64,000 bases of DNA from Berkiella sp964594635 (lineage in GTDB: Bacteria > Pseudomonadota > Gammaproteobacteria > Berkiellales > Berkiellaceae), in assembly GCA_964594635.1 (NCBI GenBank), contig CAZQMV010000003.1, positions 1 to 64,000 on the forward strand, written 5' to 3'. The notes beneath the pieces were generated by a model, which worked only from the letters and a program-made list of their open reading frames with translations, had not been told where the DNA came from and ran no database searches. Shown here piece by piece: positions 16,784-25,196 of this stretch. The position numbers and the translations under genes were made by a program. Each line of letters starts with the position of its first letter. The first letter of the stretch is position 1.

Positions 16784-19252
16784 ATGATCGAAGAACAATA
16801 TCACCCCGCACAAATAGAATCCCAAACCCAAGCATTTTGGGAACAATCTCATAGCTTTGTGGTTAAGGAAGATCCCAAAAAGCCTAAGTTTTACTGCTTA
16901 AGTATGTTTCCCTATCCCAGCGGCCATTTGCATGTCGGGCACGTGAGAAACTATACCATCGGTGATGTGATTGCCCGCTTTCAAAGAATGCAAGGGATGA
17001 ACGTGCTACACCCCATTGGTTGGGATGCTTTCGGTCTACCGGCTGAAAATGCCGCCTTAAAACATCAAGTACCTCCTTCAGTTTGGACTTACGACAATAT
17101 TGCGCATATGCGCGGACAATTAAAAAGCCTCGGCTTTTGTTTTGATTGGAGCCGTGAAATTGCCACCTGTGATCCTGAATATTATCGTTGGGAACAATGG
17201 CTCTTTCTAAAAATGTATGAAAAAGGCTTAGTCTATAAAAAAGAATCTGTTGTTAATTGGGATCCGGTCGATCAAACCGTTTTAGCAAACGAACAAGTCA
17301 TTGATGGCAAAGGCTGGCGCTCTGGTGCAAAAGTAGAACGACGTTCTATCCCACAATGGTTTTTGAAAATTACCGATTATGCTGATGAACTTTTACAGTC
17401 ATTAGATAATATGCCAGGCTGGCCAGAGCAAGTGCGCACCATGCAACGCAATTGGATCGGTCGCTCTGAAGGGGTTTCATTCGATTTTGCCATTGATCAC
17501 AAAGAATACCAACAACCCTTAACCGTTTACACCACGCGTATTGATACGTTGATGGGTGTTACCTACCTTGCCATTGCTCCACAACATCCGTTGGTCAATA
17601 TTGCCCTTAAACAAAATCCTGAATTAACCTCTTTTGTTGAAGCTTGCCGCAATATTAAAGTGGCAGAAGCGGATTTAGCGACCGCAGAAAAAGAAGGGCG
17701 CGCTACCGGCTTATTCGCTATTCATCCGATGACACAAGAGAAGCTCCCGATTTGGGTTGCCAATTACGTGTTAATGGAATATGGCACCGGAGCCGTGATG
17801 GCCGTTCCTGCGCACGATCAACGCGATTATGAATTTGCGAAAAAATATCAACTCCCGATTAAAGCGGTGATCCAACCTTCAAAAGACGCATTGCCTGATA
17901 TCAGTGAAAGTGCTTATTGTGATCCTGGGTTCCTGTTTAATTCTGGAACGTTTGATGGTATTAGCTCTAAGGACGCACTGGTTAAAATTGCTGAATTTTT
18001 AGAAAGTAAAAAAATAGGTAAACGCCAAGTCAATTATCGCTTGCGTGATTGGGGGGTTTCGCGCCAACGTTATTGGGGCGCGCCTATTCCCATGATTAAC
18101 TGTTCTAATTGCGGCACAGTGCCAGTCCCTGAAAAAGATCTGCCGGTTAAATTACCTACCGGCGTAACGCCAAGTGGCGCAAGCTCTATCTTGACGCAAA
18201 TGCCCGAATTTTATGAAGTGAAGTGCCCAAGCTGTGGCATCGCTGCCCGACGCGAAACTGATACCTTTGATACCTTTGTGGAATCTTCTTGGTACTACCT
18301 GCGTTATGCATGCCCTGATCAGCATCAAAAAATGCTGGATGAGCGTAGCCAATACTGGACACCGGTTGATCAATATATCGGCGGTATTGAACACGCCATT
18401 TTGCATTTACTCTATTCACGGTTTTTCCACAAAGTGATCCGCGATTTTGGGTTAGTGTCCTCAGATGAACCCTTTACCAATCTGTTAACCCAAGGCATGG
18501 TGTTAAAAGATGGCAGCAAAATGTCCAAGTCAAAAGGGAATACAGTTGATCCCCAGACCTTAATTGGATCCTATGGCGCAGATACGGTGCGATTATTCAT
18601 TATGTTCGCAGCACCTCCAGAGCAATCATTAGAATGGTCGGATACGGGGGTTGAAGGTGCATTTCGTTACTTAAAACGTTTATGGCGTCTAGTTGCTGCT
18701 CATATCAATGAACAGGGTATCGTTAAGCTACCAAAGCATGGGAGTGCTTTTTCAGAAAAGCAAAAAGATCTACGTCGGCTTACCCATGGTGCGATTAATA
18801 AAGTGACGGACGATTTAAAACGCCGCTACACTTTTAACACCGCGATTGCTGCCCTCATGGAACTCACCAACGCAATTACCCAATATACCGTTGAAGATGA
18901 AACAGACAAGGCTGTCAGACAAGAAGCGCTGGAAGCCTTAGTACTGATGCTTGCACCAATTGTACCGCATATTAGCCATGTGCTTTGGCAGGCCTTTGGT
19001 CATCAAGAAGCTGTTATTGATGCAAAGTGGCCTGACTTTGATGAAAGTGCCCTAAAACGCGACAGTGTGACAATTGTGGTTCAAGTCAACGGTAAAATGC
19101 GGGCCAACTTGTTGCTCCCAGCTGACATCACGAAAGACGATGCAGAAGCGGCCGCGCTTAACCATGAAACGGTTAAACGACATATCGAAGGCAAAACCGT
19201 TCGTAAAGTCATTTCAGTTGGTCAAAAACTGATTAATATTGTGGTGAGCTAA
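16784..19252 (+). CDS. leuS: Leucyl-tRNA synthetase
   Basis: Class I aminoacyl-tRNA synthetase of 822 residues that charges tRNA-Leu. The HIGH-type motif is HVGH at 50-53 within PYPSGHLHVGHVRNY, the CP1 editing domain (about 220-420) has TTRIDTLMG and the D-x-RD editing signature (HDQRDYEFA), and KMSKS is at 579-583, followed by the anticodon-binding helical domain and a C-terminal domain. The 133-bp gap before it has small hairpins and the 12-bp palindrome AATGATATCATT but no recognisable leader peptide. It begins the leuS-lptE-holA cluster with gaps of 3 and 2 nt. Confidence 0.97.
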   Translation: MIEEQYHPAQIESQTQAFWEQSHSFVVKEDPKKPKFYCLSMFPYPSGHLHVGHVRNYTIGDVIARFQRMQGMNVLHPIGWDAFGLPAENAALKHQVPPSVWTYDNIAHMRGQLKSLGFCFDWSREIATCDPEYYRWEQWLFLKMYEKGLVYKKESVVNWDPVDQTVLANEQVIDGKGWRSGAKVERRSIPQWFLKITDYADELLQSLDNMPGWPEQVRTMQRNWIGRSEGVSFDFAIDHKEYQQPLTVYTTRIDTLMGVTYLAIAPQHPLVNIALKQNPELTSFVEACRNIKVAEADLATAEKEGRATGLFAIHPMTQEKLPIWVANYVLMEYGTGAVMAVPAHDQRDYEFAKKYQLPIKAVIQPSKDALPDISESAYCDPGFLFNSGTFDGISSKDALVKIAEFLESKKIGKRQVNYRLRDWGVSRQRYWGAPIPMINCSNCGTVPVPEKDLPVKLPTGVTPSGASSILTQMPEFYEVKCPSCGIAARRETDTFDTFVESSWYYLRYACPDQHQKMLDERSQYWTPVDQYIGGIEHAILHLLYSRFFHKVIRDFGLVSSDEPFTNLLTQGMVLKDGSKMSKSKGNTVDPQTLIGSYGADTVRLFIMFAAPPEQSLEWSDTGVEGAFRYLKRLWRLVAAHINEQGIVKLPKHGSAFSEKQKDLRRLTHGAINKVTDDLKRRYTFNTAIAALMELTNAITQYTVEDETDKAVRQEALEALVLMLAPIVPHISHVLWQAFGHQEAVIDAKWPDFDESALKRDSVTIVVQVNGKMRANLLLPADITKDDAEAAALNHETVKRHIEGKTVRKVISVGQKLINIVVS

Positions 19253-19255
19253 TTA

Positions 19256-19750
19256 ATGGCAAAATCTCTATCGATATTTACCCTGATTGTGTTGCTCGTT
19301 AGCGGCTGTGGCTTTCATTTGCGAAAAAATTCCTTTGAACTGGGGAATAAATTTCCAATCATTGTGTTACAACGTTCCGGTTCACACACTTTCTATCAAG
19401 CATTGCATCGAGCCCTGACACTCTCTTCGACTGAAGTGTTAGCAGAGTGCACAGATGCTCCTGAAGATGCTGATTTGCCACGATTAACCATCATCGCTAT
19501 GCAAACAACTCAGCAACCTCTCGTGTATGGTCCCGATAGTGAACTACGCCGAGAGCGTTTAAAAATGGCAGTCAGTTTTTCTTTTGCCAATCCAACACCA
19601 ACGCAAATTAACTTGTATTCTGTGCGTGACAGGCAGCTCAATAGTAACCAATATTTGGGCGACAATGCCGAAAAAAGTATGATCGAGCAAGAAATGCAGG
19701 CCGATATTATCGCGCAATTGCTTCAATATCTTGAAAGCGCACGGTTTTAA
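19256..19750 (+). CDS. lptE: LPS-assembly lipoprotein LptE
   Basis: Outer-membrane lipoprotein that plugs LptD in the LPS translocon. The lipobox LVSGC places the modified Cys at residue 18, followed by GFHLRK as is usual for this family. It has 164 residues, slightly shorter than E. coli LptE (193), with alternating strands typical of the fold and weak overall conservation. It starts 3 nt after the leuS stop. Assignment relies on lipobox, the GFHLR motif and conserved leuS-lptE-holA order. Confidence 0.9.
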   Translation: MAKSLSIFTLIVLLVSGCGFHLRKNSFELGNKFPIIVLQRSGSHTFYQALHRALTLSSTEVLAECTDAPEDADLPRLTIIAMQTTQQPLVYGPDSELRRERLKMAVSFSFANPTPTQINLYSVRDRQLNSNQYLGDNAEKSMIEQEMQADIIAQLLQYLESARF

Positions 19751-19752
19751 CA

Positions 19753-20763
19753 ATGCGCATATCACCTGAACAATTGGCAGAACATCTTAAAAGACGCTTA
19801 TTACCTATCTATTTGCTGTCTGGTACGGAAACTTTTCTGCTAGAAGAAAGCGCCAACCTTATCCGCCAGGCACTTATTGCGCCTGATGTTGAACATAAGC
19901 GCTTTCAAGAGTCCAGCCAAGTGTGGGAGCAACTGCAAAGCGAGATCCAGCATGTTTCTTTGTTTTCAAGTCGCCAATTAATTGAGCTGCGACTTTCCAA
20001 ATTAGCTGCCAATGATACCAAACAGCTCCAACAGCTCTTAGAAAATGCTCATCAAGATATTTCCTTCTTGCTCATCGCCCCGCAATTATCTAAACAACAA
20101 CAGCAAGGCGCTTGGTTTAAGCTGGTTGAGGAGCGAGGTGCTGTTATCACGCATTGGCCCCTAGCGGGCCCTGCTTTTACAAAATGGGTTGCACAGAGGG
20201 CTAAACAACGAAGTGTGAACTTATCCGATGATGAATGCCGTTTACTGGCGTATCAAACCGAAGGAAATTGCTTAGCCGCTCACCAAGAAATTGAGCAGTT
20301 ATATTGGTTTAGACAAGATGACAAGACTCGCGCTAATGCGCAATTTGAGCAACAAAGCCAATTTACCGTTTTTGATCTGTGTGAAGCTGCGTTGCAGCAC
20401 CAACCTGCTCGCGTTATAAAAATAGTAAGCTGTCTGAAAGAAAATGAAGGCTCACCTTCACAGCTCATTGTCTGGGCGCTAGGACAAATGTTACGTGCAT
20501 TGCTGCGAGCAAGCCTCGTTTCGCAAGACGCAGCACAGCGTCAAATCCTCACCTCTGCTGGGATCCGAAGCACTACCCAAATGCTATACTTAAAGTTGTT
20601 AAAGACCCCAGAGCCGTTACGATGGATGAAGCTACTCAGTAGCTTATCTTCTGCCGATAGACAATTTAAGTCTGGGGAAAATGCTAGCTTCTGGCAAAGC
20701 ATTATAAAAATAACTGTAAATTTATCGAAATCCTATACACACAACCCAGCTTTTTGTATATAG
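19753..20763 (+). CDS. holA: DNA polymerase III delta subunit HolA
   Basis: Clamp-loader delta subunit that opens the beta clamp. It has 336 residues: an N-terminal AAA+-like fold without a functional P-loop (PIYLLSGTETFLLEE at about 17-31 is the degenerate loop region), a RecQ-like helical domain II, and a C-terminal helical collar. It starts 2 nt after lptE. The last 12 residues (after NLSKS) look unlike other HolA tails; the stop is followed directly by the gap where nadD is expected. Confidence 0.92.
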   Translation: MRISPEQLAEHLKRRLLPIYLLSGTETFLLEESANLIRQALIAPDVEHKRFQESSQVWEQLQSEIQHVSLFSSRQLIELRLSKLAANDTKQLQQLLENAHQDISFLLIAPQLSKQQQQGAWFKLVEERGAVITHWPLAGPAFTKWVAQRAKQRSVNLSDDECRLLAYQTEGNCLAAHQEIEQLYWFRQDDKTRANAQFEQQSQFTVFDLCEAALQHQPARVIKIVSCLKENEGSPSQLIVWALGQMLRALLRASLVSQDAAQRQILTSAGIRSTTQMLYLKLLKTPEPLRWMKLLSSLSSADRQFKSGENASFWQSIIKITVNLSKSYTHNPAFCI

Positions 20764-20854
20764 TAAAAGTGAGGGACAAGGAATTAAAAGGAGGATATGC
20801 AATCGATTTCAATGGCTAGTGAAAAACTATATTGAAATAGGTAAAAGGTACGAT

Positions 20855-21199
20855 ATGCAGAAAAACGATTTATTGAAAGTAGTTCTCAATGATCTTAGCG
20901 ACTTAAAAGCAGTAAATGTAATTCCTCTTGATGTACATCTAACAACCCCACTCACCGATTATATGGTCATTGCCACTGGCAATTCGAGTCGCCATGTCAA
21001 AGCCATTGCAGAAAACCTGGTTCATAAAATGAAAGACCGTCATCAATGCCTTTTTAGCGTTGAAGGTGATCATGAAAATGAATGGGTCTTAGTCGATTTG
21101 GGAGATGTGGTTGTGCATATTATGCAGCAACGCACTCGCGACTTTTACCACTTAGAAAAGTTATGGACTTCACATCGTGCTATAGCGGCCTCTGCTTAA
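20855..21199 (+). CDS. rsfS: Ribosomal silencing factor RsfS
   Basis: Binds ribosomal protein L14 and blocks subunit joining when nutrients are scarce. It has 114 residues from ATG 20855, chosen because AAAGG lies about 6 nt upstream and because the resulting N-terminus matches RsfS length; an upstream in-frame GTG at 20819 lacks support. Motifs are DVHLTTPLTDYMVIATGNSS, the EGDHENEWVLVDLGDVVVHI strand-turn-strand and the terminal LEKLW. It is separated from holA by 91 bp with no gene in it; nadD usually stands here. Confidence 0.93.
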   Translation: MQKNDLLKVVLNDLSDLKAVNVIPLDVHLTTPLTDYMVIATGNSSRHVKAIAENLVHKMKDRHQCLFSVEGDHENEWVLVDLGDVVVHIMQQRTRDFYHLEKLWTSHRAIAASA

Positions 21200-21670
21200 G
21201 TGCAGTGCCAAATTCTTGCTATAGGACAAAAATTGCCAGAATGGGCAGCCACGGCGTGCGAAGAATACTTCGTACGCCTACAACGCTTCATGAAGTGCAG
21301 TTTGTTAGATATCCCAAGCGCTACTCGCCAAAAAAATGTTGATGCCAATCTCTATAAAAATGAGGAAGGCACTAAGTTATTGCAAAAAATTGGCCCCACC
21401 GATAAGGTCATTGCCTTAGATGTCAAAGGGAAAGCCTTTTCAACTCCCGAACTCGCACAAAACATTGCAAATTGGCAACAAGAGGGTGAAAAGCTGGTTT
21501 TTCTCATTGGTGGACCTGATGGGTTATCGCAAACCTGTCTTGCACGCGCGAATATCAAATGGTCTTTATCTGCCCTCACTTTTCCCCACACCTTAGCCCG
21601 TGTTATATTACTGGAACAATTGTATCGAGCCACTTCATTGCTGGCTAACCATCCTTACCACCGAGAATAA
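21200..21670 (+). CDS. rlmH: 23S rRNA pseudouridine(1915) N3-methyltransferase RlmH
   Basis: SPOUT-class methyltransferase acting on helix 69 of 23S rRNA in the 70S ribosome. It has 156 residues, the standard length. The knot motifs are present: FLIGGPDGL (about 106-114), SALTFPHTLARVILLEQLYRA and the terminal HPYHRE. GTG start at 21200, immediately after the rsfS TAA. It is the last gene of the leuS block before the inserted accessory genes. Confidence 0.95.
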   Translation: MQCQILAIGQKLPEWAATACEEYFVRLQRFMKCSLLDIPSATRQKNVDANLYKNEEGTKLLQKIGPTDKVIALDVKGKAFSTPELAQNIANWQQEGEKLVFLIGGPDGLSQTCLARANIKWSLSALTFPHTLARVILLEQLYRATSLLANHPYHRE

Positions 21671-21672
21671 TC

Positions 21673-22488
21673 ATGCCTATTAAGAAGCGCTGCCCTTGGG
21701 TAAACCCTCAAAATGCTGAGTATGTCGCATATCATGACAAAGAATGGGGTAAACCCGTCCATGATGATAGACACTTGTTTGAAATGCTGATTTTGGAAGG
21801 TGCACAAGCAGGCCTGAGTTGGGAAATTGTTTTAAAGAAGCGCGAGAACTATCGACGCTTATTTGCCAACTTCGACCCCATTAAAGTGTCACGGATCACG
21901 GCAGCGAAAGTGGAGAAATTATTACTCGATCCCGGCATTATCCGTAATCGCCTGAAAGTAGAATCGACGATTAGCAACGCCAAGGCCTTTATCAAGGTTC
22001 AAAAAGAATTCGGCAGCTTTGATCATTATTTATGGCAGTTTGTGGATCATAAACCTATTGAGAATACTTTTTCTTCTCTTAAAGACTATCCCAGCAAAAC
22101 AGCACTCAGCGATAAGATCTCTAAAGATCTGAAAAAACGTGGTTTTCGATTTGTCGGCAGCACGATTATTTACGCTTACCTGCAAGCAATTGGTGTGGTC
22201 AACGACCATACCATCGACTGTTACAAACGTATCGCACAAAAACAACCTTGGTATGTTTATATGATTCAAACTGCCAGTGGCACGCTCTACACCGGCGTTG
22301 CGATAGATATCAAAAAACGTTTACAAGAGCATTCTGAAGGTGCAAAAGGCGCAAAATATTTGCGCGGCAAGGGCCCCTTAGAAATTGTTTATCAAGAACG
22401 CTTAAGTTCTAAATCTGCAGCCTTGAAACGCGAATATGAAATTAAACAATTCACCAAGAAACAAAAAGAGGCGTTAATCCATTTATGA
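21673..22488 (+). CDS. 3-methyladenine DNA glycosylase I fused to a GIY-YIG domain
   Basis: Two-domain protein of 271 residues. Residues 1-187 are a complete Tag-type glycosylase: zinc ligands Cys7, His21, His179 and Cys183, catalytic Glu42 in LEGAQAGLSW, and the KKRGFRFVGSTI helix-hairpin region. Residues 193-271 are a GIY-YIG module of the YhbQ/UPF0213 kind: YVYMIQ, LYTG, Arg216 and His220 in KKRLQEH, and Glu254 in KREYEIKQF. Tag removes alkylated adenine and leaves an abasic site; a tethered nuclease could cut there, which is inference. One uninterrupted frame covers both parts. It begins 2 nt after rlmH and overlaps yaiI by 4 bp. Tag is normally a single domain of about 187 residues. Confidence 0.9.
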   Translation: MPIKKRCPWVNPQNAEYVAYHDKEWGKPVHDDRHLFEMLILEGAQAGLSWEIVLKKRENYRRLFANFDPIKVSRITAAKVEKLLLDPGIIRNRLKVESTISNAKAFIKVQKEFGSFDHYLWQFVDHKPIENTFSSLKDYPSKTALSDKISKDLKKRGFRFVGSTIIYAYLQAIGVVNDHTIDCYKRIAQKQPWYVYMIQTASGTLYTGVAIDIKKRLQEHSEGAKGAKYLRGKGPLEIVYQERLSSKSAALKREYEIKQFTKKQKEALIHL

Positions 22489-22937
22489 AAGTGCTAGTTG
22501 ACGCAGATGCTTGCCCGAAACAAATTAAAGAAATTTTATTCCGCGCAGCGAAACGCACCTCTATTATGGTGATTTTATTTGCCAATAAGCCTCTCCAGAT
22601 CCCCCCCTCCCCTTTCATTAAATTTGTGTTGGTGGGTAGTGGCTTTGATGTGGCGGATCAAGTGATCGTGGAGCAAACAGAGCCAGGCGATCTCGTCATT
22701 ACTGCCGATATTCCACTCGCAAGCGACGTCATTGCCAAAGAAGCATTTGCTTTAAATCCCCGTGGTGAATTTTATACCCCCGAAAATATTCAACAAACCC
22801 TCTCATTACGCAATTTTATGGCAACCATGCGTGATTCAGGACAAGTCACTGGTGGCCCACGGCCACTGAATAATCAAGATAACCAAGCGTTTGCCAATGC
22901 ACTTGATCGTTTTTTAAGCAAAGGAACGTCAACATGA
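22485..22937 (+). CDS. yaiI: UPF0178 (YaiI/YqxD) protein
   Basis: Cytosolic protein of 150 residues with the DUF188 signatures: N-terminal LVDADACPKQIKEIL, central DVADQVIVEQTEPGDLVITADIPLA and C-terminal GPRPLNNQD. The DADACP and ADIPLA blocks form a PIN/NYN-like acidic site, suggesting a nuclease, but no activity is established for the family. It is coupled by 4-bp overlaps to the genes on both sides. Confidence 0.92.
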   Translation: MKVLVDADACPKQIKEILFRAAKRTSIMVILFANKPLQIPPSPFIKFVLVGSGFDVADQVIVEQTEPGDLVITADIPLASDVIAKEAFALNPRGEFYTPENIQQTLSLRNFMATMRDSGQVTGGPRPLNNQDNQAFANALDRFLSKGTST

Positions 22938-23791
22938 AGAAAGTATTAGCATTGATTTTAACTACCACCGCCTTCAATGCGTCTGCCAAAATGATAACCA
23001 CGCAAGAATTTGCAAAAAACTTTCAGGATTATGATGCTTGTTTTATGATCTATGATGTGAAAGCACAAAAAGTGGTGAGTGAATATAATCCAAATAACCG
23101 CTGCAGCCAGCGTATTGCGGCTAATTCGACATTTAAAGTGCCGCTGTCGTTAATGGCTTTTGATGACGAATTGATTAAACAAGATATGACATTTAAATGG
23201 AATGGAGAACAATGCTTCTTAAAAGATCACGAACGTGATCATACTCCTGCAACATGGATGCAATATTCGGTTATTTGGGTATCGCAGTTGTTAGCACCAC
23301 AATTAGGTGACGATAAAATGAAACAATACCTCGCGGCGTTTCATTATGGTAACCAAGATATATCGGGCGATCCCGGCAAAAATAATGGCTTAACCCACTC
23401 TTGGCTTGCCAGTAGTTTGCAAATATCGGGCAAAGAGCAACTCGCATTTCTGAATGCCATGCTGAATCATACCTTGCCAATCAGTCAAGATGCCATTAGC
23501 TATACCAAGCAAAATATGCATCTTGGCAAACTGGATAATGGTGCTGACATTTATGGTAAAACGGGATCGGGTCGAAATGGCCGTAATGAACGTTTAGAAA
23601 ACCCCAGCAAAAAGCGTGATGGCTGGTTTGTGGGTTTTGTTGAAAAGAATAATCAACAATATATTTTCGTCAGCAACTTAACCGATAAAGTTGACCAAAC
23701 ACCAACTGAAAAAGGCAACTTAGAGCCTTATGGTAGCCAGGTGTTGAAACCGATCACGATGCAGTTGTTGAATGAGTATTTTACAGGATAA
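22934..23791 (+). CDS. Class D (OXA-type) beta-lactamase
   Basis: Periplasmic serine beta-lactamase of 285 residues. The signal peptide is residues 1-18 (cleavage about ASA-K). Motifs in order: STFK at 65-68 with nucleophile Ser65 and the Lys that is carboxylated in this class, S-x-V/I at 111-113 (SVI) followed by WVSQ, YGN at 137-139, and KTG at 208-210 within YGKTGSG, then WFVG. The pattern is that of a true class D enzyme, closer in look to environmental OXA proteins of Legionella and relatives than to plasmid enzymes; that is a recollection. It overlaps yaiI by 4 bp and lies just upstream of the PBP2/RodA cluster. Its spectrum cannot be inferred. Confidence 0.93.
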   Translation: MKKVLALILTTTAFNASAKMITTQEFAKNFQDYDACFMIYDVKAQKVVSEYNPNNRCSQRIAANSTFKVPLSLMAFDDELIKQDMTFKWNGEQCFLKDHERDHTPATWMQYSVIWVSQLLAPQLGDDKMKQYLAAFHYGNQDISGDPGKNNGLTHSWLASSLQISGKEQLAFLNAMLNHTLPISQDAISYTKQNMHLGKLDNGADIYGKTGSGRNGRNERLENPSKKRDGWFVGFVEKNNQQYIFVSNLTDKVDQTPTEKGNLEPYGSQVLKPITMQLLNEYFTG

Positions 23792-23820
23792 GGCTGCCGG
23801 GTGAGCGAAGCGAACCAATT

Positions 23821-23970
23821 CCCTTCTACCGCATTTCTTGCGGGCCTCGAAGGGGTTCTCGTCCCACCTTGGGAAGAAGGCGGCGCGCAGCGCGGGATGA
23901 ACCCCTCACCCGCCTCGTCTGCGCTCTTCGTGCTTCGACGAGGCACCCTCTCCCGCAAGCGGTAGAGGGG
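23821..23970. repeat. 150-bp GC-rich palindromic repeat
   Basis: The left end (23821-23844, CCCTTCTACCGC...GCGGG) and right end (23949-23970, CCCGCAAGCGGTAGAGGGG) are imperfect inverted copies, enclosing smaller hairpins (GGCGCGCAGCGCGGG, CGTCTGCG...CGACGAGG). It is clearly richer in GC than the neighbours and begins 29 bp after the beta-lactamase stop, following a GAGCGAAGCGAAC motif also seen in the 34528 and 37313 repeats. Confidence 0.7.
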
Positions 23971-24010
23971 TTATGTTCGCGCAAGCGCTCTCGATAAGGC
24001 GTATGACTAC

Positions 24011-24628
24011 TTATTTCTTCGGCGTTTCAGGCTTTGATTCAACCTTCGGTTCTGCTTTTGCTTCAGCTTTTGCCTCTGCCTTCTTTTCTTCTGCTTTCAT
24101 TGCATTCGGCGCTAAATACTTTGCCAACACTCTGATATATTGATTCTCATGTTTTTTAAATAAATTGGCACCAATTTGTTGGCTTTTAATCGTTAGTTCC
24201 GCATTGGATTTAATTAATTTAACGCCCAATGGGGTTTTATAAAATTTAACCAATTCATTCATTTCATCTAAGCTAAAATATTGCGCATACAGCTTTGATA
24301 ATTCAGTGGTTGTTTCTCTTGAAGCAAACAGTTCATAAAAAAACTGCTCTAAGTCGGCAATTAAAGCAGGTGAAATGATTTTTGCTAATTTGGGATCTTT
24401 TTCCATATCGGATTTAAGCTTTGCCACCGCAACGTCACTCGCATTCTTTGCGAAGTTGGTGGCTTGAGCCCATTGCGCAACCATTTGCGTATAAACCGGA
24501 CCTGGATCTTCACCAATGAAAAAAGGTTGGGCATCTGCAGCAGGTTGCGTTGCTGCTTTTTTTTCTTCTGCAGCGTGACCCGCAACGACCCATCCCAAAA
24601 GAGAAACCGCAATGATGAAATTCTTCAT
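24011..24628 (-). CDS. DUF2059-type exported protein
   Basis: Protein of 205 residues with a signal peptide (residues 1-19, cleavage after GHA). The DUF2059 region covers about 60-165, including LYAQYFSLDEMNELVKFYKT, typical of the family, followed by a repetitive KAEAKAE / EPKVESKPE tail (about 177-205) that is highly charged and probably unstructured. Its role is unknown; the family is periplasmic. It is transcribed against the surrounding operons, with repeats downstream and its own upstream region shared with the mrd promoter. Confidence 0.85.
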   Translation of the reverse strand: MKNFIIAVSLLGWVVAGHAAEEKKAATQPAADAQPFFIGEDPGPVYTQMVAQWAQATNFAKNASDVAVAKLKSDMEKDPKLAKIISPALIADLEQFFYELFASRETTTELSKLYAQYFSLDEMNELVKFYKTPLGVKLIKSNAELTIKSQQIGANLFKKHENQYIRVLAKYLAPNAMKAEEKKAEAKAEAKAEPKVESKPETPKK

Positions 24629-24768
24629 GAAAACCCCAGGACTATATTAGTTAACTAAACTATATTGAAAATAATTGAGCGTACCTTCACTGTTGATACC
24701 ACAAATATAGCAGGATTAAAAATGCCAAATGCACTCTTTGATATTTTGGCTTAAGCATAGCTATTTAG

Positions 24769-24797
24769 TTGACAAAACAACGGCTGTTTCTTATGAT
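24769..24797 (+). promoter_or_regulatory. Strong sigma-70 promoter for the mrd operon
   Basis: TTGACA (24769-24774), exactly 17 bp, then TATGAT (24792-24797); predicted start near 24804, about 26 nt before the ATG of the first gene. This restores transcription of the elongasome genes downstream of the accessory insertion. Confidence 0.75.
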
Positions 24798-24829
24798 GAC
24801 CTTGCTCTTTATTTAGCTGGCACTAACGC

Positions 24830-25156
24830 ATGTTCAATGAATACCCAAAACGCACAACCGCCATTTTGCTGGCAGTTGCAGGTTTTTATCTTACCTCTTC
24901 GAGTCTAGCGGCTATTGCTCTGTTCATTATTGGCAGCTTTTGCTACCTTTCCCTCGTCCTTCACACGATGCGCCAACTGCCATCCTTGCCGACGAAACCA
25001 AAAGCACCTCCAGAAGTGAAAAGAATATTACGTTTTATGCCAGGCCAAGATCCCCAGTTGGTTATTAAACAAAATGCACAAAAAGCTGAAACTTCTCAGC
25101 AAACTTCTGCGAATATCACAAACACACCAAATTCCTCCCGTCGTGTTAAGATATAA
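24830..25156 (+). CDS. Small membrane protein ahead of mrdA
   Basis: Protein of 108 residues. Two closely spaced hydrophobic segments (about 10-26 and 28-46) form a membrane hairpin, followed by a Pro/Lys-rich cytoplasmic or periplasmic region (LPSLPTKPKAPPEVKR) and a polar Thr/Asn tail. It is not recognised. As first gene of the mrdA-mrdB-mltB operon, 40 bp before mrdA, it may be an accessory elongasome factor; that is inference from position only. Confidence 0.6.
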   Translation: MFNEYPKRTTAILLAVAGFYLTSSSLAAIALFIIGSFCYLSLVLHTMRQLPSLPTKPKAPPEVKRILRFMPGQDPQLVIKQNAQKAETSQQTSANITNTPNSSRRVKI

Positions 25157-25196
25157 TTAACGCTCCGAACACTTTGGTATGTTAAAAAGCTAAATA

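Noticed and set aside
20797..20835. 12-codon frame after AAAGGAGG in the holA-rsfS gap, considered as a leader peptide or nadD remnant
   Set aside because: The ribosome site is only 2 nt from the ATG and the peptide resembles nothing in nadD.
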